Position numbers and translations under genes: made by a program. 5,594 bases of DNA from an uncultured Collinsella sp. (GTDB lineage Bacteria; Actinomycetota; Coriobacteriia; Coriobacteriales; Coriobacteriaceae): assembly GCA_900542965.1 (NCBI GenBank), contig UQPY01000086.1, forward strand, positions 1-5,594, written 5' to 3'. The notes beneath the pieces were generated by a model. The model saw only the letters and a program-made list of their open reading frames with translations. It made no database searches and was not told the DNA's origin. Numbering within the stretch: the stretch's first letter is position 1; each line of letters begins with the position of its first letter. Below, piece after piece: positions 1 to 5,594 of this stretch.

Positions 1-166
1 CGAGCCTTCTTGATGGACATGACTATTCGTCACAAATCATTCAGCGTATCGCCGGAGTTCCAGTAATACTCGATGTATCTGGATGCCCTCATTCCCCTTT
101 CTGAAGGTCCCAAAAAGACTGCACGTGTGGGTTTGGCTAGGTTCGGGTGCTGTCCGTGCCGTGCGG
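1..166. other. Upstream intergenic region, possibly with the edge of an unidentified neighbour gene
   Basis: No complete gene is visible here. Two partial readings are possible at the left edge. One is a plus-strand frame entering at base 1 and stopping at TAA 64-66, giving 21 residues with moderate G/C at third positions. The other is a minus-strand ATG at 20-18 reading MSIKKAR off the edge, with G/C-rich third positions but no convincing Shine-Dalgarno upstream. Neither is long enough to identify, and they are mutually exclusive as real genes. Bases 67-166 carry only weak inverted repeats, such as CCTT-TCTG-AAGG at 96-107, and no T-run terminator. I see nothing else in this stretch. Confidence 0.5.
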
Positions 167-172
167 TAAAAT
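142..172 (+). promoter_or_regulatory. Candidate promoter for dnaE
   Basis: TAAAAT at 167-172 matches the sigma-70-type -10 consensus at five of six positions. It lies about 40 bases before the dnaE start, which would give a leader of roughly 30 bases. The -35 side is poor: the only candidate at tolerable spacing is TTCGGG at 142-147 with a 19-base spacer, and there is no TG extension directly before the -10. The call therefore rests mainly on the -10 and its position. Confidence 0.4.
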
Positions 173-199
173 CGTTCAGTCAGAACACGAACCCGCATC

Positions 200-203
200 G
201 GAG
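200..203 (+). promoter_or_regulatory. Ribosome binding site of dnaE
   Basis: GGAG sits 8 bases before the ATG at 212, a normal Shine-Dalgarno spacing. It supports that start. An in-frame TAA at 167-169 rules out a longer product, and no ATG, GTG or TTG occurs in frame between that stop and 212. Confidence 0.75.
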
Positions 204-211
204 CTCATCAC

Positions 212-3200
212 ATGGCATTTGTCCATCTGCACAACCACACCGTCTTCTCCATGCTCGACGGCGCAACCCGTATCCAGGATATGGTCAACCGCGCCGTAGA
301 GCTGGGCATGCCCGCCGTCGCCATTACCGACCACGGCTACATGTATGGCGTGCCCGACCTGGCACTGGCCTGCGACGCCGTCAACCACAACACGCCCGAG
401 TACAAAACCTGGAGTCACGACAAGTCCTTCTTGGAAAAGGACCGCCGCGACGAGCTGGTGGAACCCGATCCCGAGGCAAACCCGCGCGAGCATGCCCAGT
501 ATGTGAAGGACATGGCCATGTGGGACGAGAAGGGCAACATCGACGAGCTCAAGCCGCCCCTGGTCATCAAGCCCATCTTTGGCTGCGAGGTCTACTTTAC
601 GCCGGATGAGACGCTCGCCCGCGACCACAAGCCCGAGCTCTACCACATGATCCTTCTGGCCAAGGACCAGGAGGGCTACGTCAACCTGATGCAGACGGTT
701 TCCGAGGCCGCCGTGCAGGGCTTTTACTACAAGCCGCGCGTGACGCTCGACAACCTGCGCCGCCACGCCAAGGGTATGATCTGCACGAGCGCCTGCATCG
801 CCGGCATCATCCCCAAATACATCGACCGCGGTGACATGGAGGGCGCCATCAAGTGGGCCGAGACCTTCCGTGACACCTTCGATCCCGGCGACTTCTATAT
901 CGAGATTCAGGAACACGGCATTACCACCGATAACGGTCTGACCGACGAGCAGATGGACCGCACGCTCATCGACATCGCCAAACAGGTGGGCGTCAAGGTC
1001 ATCGCCACCAACGACTTCCACTATCTGCGCCGCGAGGACGCGCCCGTACAGGACGTCATCATGTGCATCGGCATGAACGCCAAGGTCGACGACCCCAACC
1101 GCATGCGCATGACCGGCTCGGAGTTCTACATGAAGACCGAGGAGGAGATGCGTGCGATGTTCCCGTATTGCCCCGAGGCCTGCGACAACACAATCGAGAT
1201 CGCCGACAAGTGCTACGTGGAGCTCGACTGGGACTCCATCATCCTGCCGCGCTTCCCGTTGCTCGATCCCGGCGAGACGCATGAGAGCCAGTTCCGTCGC
1301 GAGTGCGAGAAAGGCCTGCGCCAGCACTATGGTGACGACTGGGCCACACGCGAGATCGGTGGCGTCAACATCAAAGAACGCTTTGAGTACGAATACAAGG
1401 TCATCTGCGACAAGGGCTTTGCCGCCTACTTTTTGATCGTTGCCGAGTACGTGCAATGGGCCAAGGACAACGGCATCGGCGTCGGCCCCGGCCGTGGCTC
1501 TGCCGCCGGCGCTATCGTCGCCTACGCCATGAACATCACCGCGTTCGACCCGCTCGAGAACGGCCTGATGTTCGAGAGGTTCCTGTCCCCGCAGCGTACC
1601 GAGATGCCCGATATCGATATGGACTTCGACGATGAGCGGCGCCTCGAGGTCGTGGAGCACGTTCGCCAGCTCTACGGCCCCGAGAAGGTCACCCACGTCA
1701 TCACCTACTCGACCATTAAGGCCAAGCAGGCCATCAACGACGCCGCGCGCGTGCTGGACTATCCGGTCTACATGGGCCAGCGCCTGTCCAAGATGGTCTC
1801 GAGCGACCCCAAGGTCAAGCTCAAGCAGGTGCTCGAAAAGCAACCCGGCAAAGAGGATCTGTTTAACCCCGACTTTGCCGAGGCCTATAAAAAGGACGAC
1901 GACGCCCGCCGCATCATCGACACGGCGCTCTCGATCGAGGGCCTCACCCGTGGCGAGGGCGTGCACGCGTGCGCCGTTCTGATCTGCCGCGATCCCGTCA
2001 ACGAGCACGTGCCCACCAAGCTCGATACCAAGGGCGGCGTCGAGATTACCCAGTACGAGGGTCATACCGTTGCCGACATGGGCCTGCTCAAGATGGACTT
2101 CCTGGGCCTGCGCACGCTGACGGTTATCTCTAAGGCCAAAGCCAACATCAAAAAGAACTTCGGCATCGACATCAAAGAGGAAGAGATTCCCTTTGACGAT
2201 CCCGAGATCTTTAAGCTCATGGGCTCCGGCCACACCGCCGGCGTCTTCCAGGTCGAGTCCGCCGGCATGACGGCCACGATCAAGAACATGAAGCCCACTG
2301 AGTACAAACACGTCGTGGCATTGATCGCTCTGTACCGCCCGGGCCCGCTGGGCGCCGGCATGGTCTCGTCCTACATCAACCGTATGAACGGCAAGGAGCC
2401 GGCCGTCTCCTACGATGACCGTCTGGACGACATCCTGGGCGAAACCTACGGCACCATGGTCTACCAGGAGCAGGTTATGCTCATCTCCGTCGAGATGTGC
2501 GGCTTCTCCAAGGGCGAATCGGACTCGCGTATCCGTAAGCCCGTGGCTAAGAAGAAGATCAAGCTGCTCACGTCGACGGTGCTCCACTGGGAGGATGGCT
2601 CGGACGAGACCACCTACGACCACTGGATGAACGGCGCCATCAAGAACAACTACACGCGCGAGGTCGCCCAGAAGATTTGGGACGATGTTCTCGAGTTCGC
2701 GTCCTACGCCTTTAACAAGTCGCACTCCGCCGGCTACGCCATCCTGGTTATGCAGACGGCGTGGCTCAAGGCGCATTATCCGCACGAGTACATGGCGGCC
2801 GTTCTGACGTCCTATACGGGCAAGACCGACAAGATCGTGCATTACGTCTCGGCGTGCCGTCACGACGGCATCCCCGTGCTTTCGCCAGATGTCAACGAGT
2901 CCGGTACCGAGTTCACGGCTACCAAGGAAGGCGTGCGCTTTGGTTTGGCTGGCATCCGCGGCGTGGGCACCGGCGTGGCGCAGGCGATTATCGCCGAGCG
3001 CGAGGCGGGCGGCCCGTTTAAGACGCTGCACGACTTTGTCGAGCGCGTGGACTCGAGCCAGGCAAACCGCCGTGTGATCGAATCGCTCATCAAGGCAGGC
3101 GCCTTCGACTCCACGGGGTATCCGCGTTGCCAGATGATGCACTTTGTGGATAAGAACAACCCCGAGAACATCATCGATGCCGCGGTAAAGCGCCAGAAAG

Positions 3201-4015
3201 ATCGCGCGAGCGGCCAGACGTCGTTCTTCGATATGTTTGGCGACGTTGAGGGCTCGGGCTTTGAGGTGAGCGTGCCCGATCCGGATGGCCAGGAGTGGGA
3301 CCGCCACCTTAAGCTGAGCCAGGAGAAGGAGGTTCTGGGCATCTATGTCTCGGACCACCCGCTGCGCCCGTTTGAGTATGCACTTAGCAAAGCGCGCGAC
3401 TTCTCGTTCTCGCAGATCGACACCGGCTACGAGGTGCAAAACCCCACGGGCGGCACCATCAACCAGGAGATTCCCGAGGGCAAGGCGCTGTGGTGGGCCG
3501 GCATGGTCTCGAGCGTGTCCAAGCGCGTGACCAAAAACGGCGACCCCATGGGCATCGTGCAACTCGAGGACATGGAAGGCGAGGCCACGGTCGTGGTGTT
3601 CCCCAAGACCTACAAGGAGGCCGAGGGGTATCTGTACGGCGAGGTCGATCCCGAGACCGGCGCGCAGCTGTCTGACGCGTTTGTGCGCATTAAGGGCAAG
3701 CTCGAGCGCTCGGACCGCGGCGACCAGATTATCGCGCAGGAGATTGTGCCGCTGGAGCTTAGCGAGGAGAAAAACAAGCCCAAGGTCTTTGAGGTCATGG
3801 TGCCAAACAGCCGCTTTAGCCAGGGCAATATGGCGCGCCTGGCCACGGTGCTCACCACCAACCCGGGCGGCGACCGCGTGGAGATCTTTATTGAGCAAGT
3901 CGACGGGCGCGTGCTGCGTGCCGAGGTGCCGGCCAAGGTCAACGCACGCTCGATTCCGCTGCTGGCAGAGGCAAAGGCCATCGTCGGCAACCAAGGCCGC
4001 GTGACGGTTATCTAA
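212..4015 (+). CDS. dnaE: DNA polymerase III subunit alpha (DnaE, PHP-domain replicative polymerase)
   Basis: This is the catalytic subunit of the replicative C-family DNA polymerase, extending primed DNA at the fork in the cytoplasm. The N-terminal PHP domain (about 1-360) opens with HLHNHT and keeps a full metal-ligand set: H7, H9, D16, H41 (TDHG), E126 (GCE), H145, C195 (TSAC), D268 and H270 (NDFHY). This suggests an active 3'-5' proofreading nuclease, as in mycobacterial DnaE1. The palm has GPGRGSAAG (425-433), catalytic D467 and D469 in PDIDMDF, and D629 in KMDFLGLRTLT. Further conserved blocks are LYRPGPLG (707-714), YQEQVM (751-756) and FNKSHSAGYA (834-843). A helix-hairpin-helix region (about 911-966), a clamp-binding-like QTSFF (1002-1006), an OB fold (about 1094-1180) and a C-terminal domain (about 1191-1267) follow. 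At 1267 aa it is longer than the roughly 1160-1190 usual for DnaE. The excess lies mainly in a PHP insert (about 55-118), a fingers insert (783-805) and small OB-region loops. The frame is intact and ends in TAA. It is followed by an SNF2-type gene 28 bases downstream. DnaE3/PolC is excluded because no DEDD exonuclease domain interrupts the PHP domain. Confidence 0.97.
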   Translation: MAFVHLHNHTVFSMLDGATRIQDMVNRAVELGMPAVAITDHGYMYGVPDLALACDAVNHNTPEYKTWSHDKSFLEKDRRDELVEPDPEANPREHAQYVKDMAMWDEKGNIDELKPPLVIKPIFGCEVYFTPDETLARDHKPELYHMILLAKDQEGYVNLMQTVSEAAVQGFYYKPRVTLDNLRRHAKGMICTSACIAGIIPKYIDRGDMEGAIKWAETFRDTFDPGDFYIEIQEHGITTDNGLTDEQMDRTLIDIAKQVGVKVIATNDFHYLRREDAPVQDVIMCIGMNAKVDDPNRMRMTGSEFYMKTEEEMRAMFPYCPEACDNTIEIADKCYVELDWDSIILPRFPLLDPGETHESQFRRECEKGLRQHYGDDWATREIGGVNIKERFEYEYKVICDKGFAAYFLIVAEYVQWAKDNGIGVGPGRGSAAGAIVAYAMNITAFDPLENGLMFERFLSPQRTEMPDIDMDFDDERRLEVVEHVRQLYGPEKVTHVITYSTIKAKQAINDAARVLDYPVYMGQRLSKMVSSDPKVKLKQVLEKQPGKEDLFNPDFAEAYKKDDDARRIIDTALSIEGLTRGEGVHACAVLICRDPVNEHVPTKLDTKGGVEITQYEGHTVADMGLLKMDFLGLRTLTVISKAKANIKKNFGIDIKEEEIPFDDPEIFKLMGSGHTAGVFQVESAGMTATIKNMKPTEYKHVVALIALYRPGPLGAGMVSSYINRMNGKEPAVSYDDRLDDILGETYGTMVYQEQVMLISVEMCGFSKGESDSRIRKPVAKKKIKLLTSTVLHWEDGSDETTYDHWMNGAIKNNYTREVAQKIWDDVLEFASYAFNKSHSAGYAILVMQTAWLKAHYPHEYMAAVLTSYTGKTDKIVHYVSACRHDGIPVLSPDVNESGTEFTATKEGVRFGLAGIRGVGTGVAQAIIAEREAGGPFKTLHDFVERVDSSQANRRVIESLIKAGAFDSTGYPRCQMMHFVDKNNPENIIDAAVKRQKDRASGQTSFFDMFGDVEGSGFEVSVPDPDGQEWDRHLKLSQEKEVLGIYVSDHPLRPFEYALSKARDFSFSQIDTGYEVQNPTGGTINQEIPEGKALWWAGMVSSVSKRVTKNGDPMGIVQLEDMEGEATVVVFPKTYKEAEGYLYGEVDPETGAQLSDAFVRIKGKLERSDRGDQIIAQEIVPLELSEEKNKPKVFEVMVPNSRFSQGNMARLATVLTTNPGGDRVEIFIEQVDGRVLRAEVPAKVNARSIPLLAEAKAIVGNQGRVTVI

Positions 4016-4033
4016 GCTACCCCGGGTGAGATT

Positions 4034-4038
4034 GGAGG
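4034..4038 (+). promoter_or_regulatory. Ribosome binding site of the SNF2-type gene
   Basis: GGAGG lies in the 28-base gap after dnaE. It is 5 bases before ATG 4044 but only 2 bases before the in-frame GTG at 4041, so the ATG is the better start. The gap contains no hairpin with a T-run; only the CCCGGG palindrome at 4021-4026 is visible. Read-through transcription from dnaE is therefore likely. Confidence 0.75.
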
Positions 4039-4043
4039 AAGTG

Positions 4044-5594
4044 ATGGCGCAGGGGACGTTTGTGCAGGCGCTTCGCAAAGAGGCGGCGTTGAGCGGCACC
4101 TTTATGAAGGGGCGTTCGCTCATGCTCAACGGCGCCGTGCTGTCGCTTGAGGACTCCGGCTCGCGCTTCTCCAAAAACGTGAACATCGAGGGCACGGTGC
4201 GTGGCTCGCGCGGCGACCTGTACAAGACACACGTGGCGCTCGATATGGACGAGCACGAGGTTATCGACTACGACTGCGATTGTCCCGCTGCCTATCGCTA
4301 CCCCGGCATGTGCAAGCACGCCATCGCCACAGCGCTGGCGTACCTGGACGCCAGCGGCATTGAGCCTGTTGAGGGGCTGCGCACACCGGTCCGCACGTTT
4401 ACGGCGGCGCCCAAGCAAGCCACGCGCACCGTGTCCGCCGCGCCGGCCGTCAACCCCAACTTTCCCTTTCCGGCGCCCGTCCCCACGAGTCCCAGCCTCA
4501 TGGCAGCGCTCTCCGATCTTTCGGACGCGCGCATGGATGAGCTGGCGAGCATGCGCCGCAAGCTCGCCAGCAGTGTGGATCCCGATGCCCCCAAGGCGGT
4601 GTTGGAGCCCTCGCTGGTGCCGTACTACAATCCACTGTTTGCCGACCGCTTTAGCTGGGCGCTCGAGCTTCGCATTCGCTGTGGATCGGTGTCCTACGTG
4701 GTCAAGGACATCGACGGCATGGCCGATGCCTACGTGCGCGGCGGCACCTTCTCGTACGGCAAGAAGCTCACGTTTGTCCATACGCCCGAAGCCTTCGAAG
4801 ACGTGTCGACAAAGCTGCTCAACCTCGTTGTGACGACAGTTGCCTATCTCGATGACATCACAAGCTCGCGTTCGGCGTCGTACGACTTTGCCCGCAGCGG
4901 TTTTGTCGCCGAGCGTCAGTTACCGCTGTCCGAGCATAGCATCGTATATGTGCTGGACCTGCTGCGCGGCCAGACCATCTCCTTTGAGCCCGCTTGGTCG
5001 CGGGGGACGACGACGCATCGCGCCTATGACGTGGCGGTTGAGATGCCTCCGGAAGGGGAGGACGAGGCTCTGTCTAAGCGCCCGCCGCTCCTTGCCGCCA
5101 AAATCGCGCCGGCGGCTGGTGGCAGCTACGATCTGCGCCTGCCGGCCGATACATACTGCTTTGCTTCGGGCGACGTTGCCTATCTGGTCGACACCCGCCG
5201 TGCGCGCCGCACCGATGTAGCGTTTGCCCAGCATGCGGCGCCGTTCCTATCGCGCTTGCTGCCCTGTCGCACGCCAGTCCATATCGCTGCCGACCAGGTG
5301 GGGGAGTTCTGTCGTATGGCTCTGCCCATTTTGCGCGACTACACCGACCTCACCGCGCCCGCCGCGCTCGATACCGTGGCACCCGAGCCGAGCTTTGCCA
5401 TGGCGATCGGCGTCGACGATGGGCTCGTGACCTGCAAAATTACGGTTACCTACGGCGATTGGTCGGCGGATCTCTTTAGCCTGGGCGCTCCGGGCAGTCC
5501 CTTCGAAGAGCAACGCCCCGGCGTGCCGCCGCGCGACGAGGTGGCAGAGTTTCGCGTCATGGACACGGCGGCCCTGTATTTCTACTTTTACGAG
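4044..5594 (+). CDS. SWIM zinc-finger / SNF2 helicase-associated protein, N-terminal part (cut by window end)
   Basis: The frame from ATG 4044 stays open for 517 codons to the last base of the window, so the C-terminus is missing. Residues 1-100 form a SWIM-type zinc-finger module. Its ligands are C78-x-C80-x9-C90-x-H92, visible as CDCPAAYRYPGMCKH, a fold known for DNA or protein binding. A Pro/Ala-rich linker (about 113-150) follows. From about 190 the sequence resembles the bacterial SNF2 helicase-associated domain, with landmarks YVVKDIDGM (218-226), the YGKKLTF stretch (238-244) and LPLSEHSIVYVLDLL (293-307). In this family the order is SWIM, associated domain, then a two-lobed SNF2 ATPase. 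I infer that the motor with Walker A and DEAH-like motifs lies downstream, giving a protein of about 1000 aa or more. Such proteins are thought to be ATP-driven translocases acting on DNA-protein complexes, but their role in bacteria is largely unknown. It starts 28 bases after dnaE with its own Shine-Dalgarno. No signal peptide or membrane segment is visible. It uses TTA (codon 293) and CTA (codon 402), which dnaE never does. A SWIM protein without a motor remains possible. Confidence 0.85.
   Translation, partial: MAQGTFVQALRKEAALSGTFMKGRSLMLNGAVLSLEDSGSRFSKNVNIEGTVRGSRGDLYKTHVALDMDEHEVIDYDCDCPAAYRYPGMCKHAIATALAYLDASGIEPVEGLRTPVRTFTAAPKQATRTVSAAPAVNPNFPFPAPVPTSPSLMAALSDLSDARMDELASMRRKLASSVDPDAPKAVLEPSLVPYYNPLFADRFSWALELRIRCGSVSYVVKDIDGMADAYVRGGTFSYGKKLTFVHTPEAFEDVSTKLLNLVVTTVAYLDDITSSRSASYDFARSGFVAERQLPLSEHSIVYVLDLLRGQTISFEPAWSRGTTTHRAYDVAVEMPPEGEDEALSKRPPLLAAKIAPAAGGSYDLRLPADTYCFASGDVAYLVDTRRARRTDVAFAQHAAPFLSRLLPCRTPVHIAADQVGEFCRMALPILRDYTDLTAPAALDTVAPEPSFAMAIGVDDGLVTCKITVTYGDWSADLFSLGAPGSPFEEQRPGVPPRDEVAEFRVMDTAALYFYFYE

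Noticed and set aside
94..137. Possible terminator or regulatory hairpin upstream of dnaE
   Set aside because: Only 4-5 bp stems can be drawn (CCTT/AAGG at 96-107; CCAAA 110-114 with TTTGG 132-136), and none is followed by a T-run. This is too weak to call.
73..609. Plus-strand open frame of 178 codons overlapping the start of dnaE
   Set aside because: Most of it overlaps the conserved PHP domain in the wrong frame, and the product is Arg/His/Gly/Pro-rich with no recognisable feature. It has no Shine-Dalgarno at its start.
4041..4043. GTG as an alternative start of the SNF2-type gene
   Set aside because: It is in frame and directly before the ATG, but only 2 bases from GGAGG. The ATG at 4044 has the better spacing; the choice changes the protein by one residue.
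176..4225. Minus-strand open frame of 1349 codons across all of dnaE
   Set aside because: It is in exact antisense codon register with dnaE, so it stays open simply because dnaE lacks TTA, CTA and TCA codons. Its product is low-complexity, rich in Val, Leu, His, Asp and Gly, with no recognisable domain. It has no independent support, whereas dnaE has catalytic motifs throughout.
4017..4781. Minus-strand open frame of 254 codons over the SNF2-type gene
   Set aside because: It is the in-register antisense shadow of the plus-strand gene at 4044 and has no recognisable motif. The plus-strand reading carries a SWIM finger and a Shine-Dalgarno.
4201..4833. Plus-strand open frame of 210 codons in a different frame from the SNF2-type gene
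   Set aside because: The product is dominated by Arg, Ser, Pro, Thr and Ala, typical of an out-of-frame reading of high-GC DNA. It also overlaps a frame with clear family motifs.

Overview
The window reads as chromosomal DNA from a high-GC actinobacterium. The best guess is a member of the Coriobacteriia, such as Collinsella or a relative. This is inference from the strong G/C preference at third codon positions and from the type of DnaE and SNF2 proteins encoded; no 16S or other marker is present.

Layout: positions 1-211 are a non-coding leader with at most the very edge of an unidentified neighbouring gene. It ends in a plausible -10 element (167-172) and a ribosome binding site (200-203). 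Positions 212-4015 (+) hold a complete gene for the DnaE-type catalytic alpha subunit of DNA polymerase III (1267 aa). All three polymerase aspartates, the full set of PHP-domain metal ligands, a helix-hairpin-helix region, a clamp-binding peptide and an OB fold can be seen. After a 28-base gap with its own Shine-Dalgarno, positions 4044-5594 (+) hold the first 517 codons of a SWIM zinc-finger / SNF2-associated-domain protein. Its SNF2 ATPase motor would lie beyond the window end.

The two genes are in the same direction, nearly abutting and with no terminator between them, so they are probably co-transcribed. This would link the replicative polymerase to a DNA-translocase-type protein of unknown role.

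The window contains no mobile element, CRISPR array, RNA gene or clearly new system. The points most worth a second look are non-canonical segments inside DnaE: a charged insert of about 60 residues in the PHP domain, and a rewritten fingers motif followed by a 12-residue insert. The dnaE-SNF2 gene linkage is also of interest. A very long antisense open frame across dnaE is explained by codon bias and is rejected as a gene.
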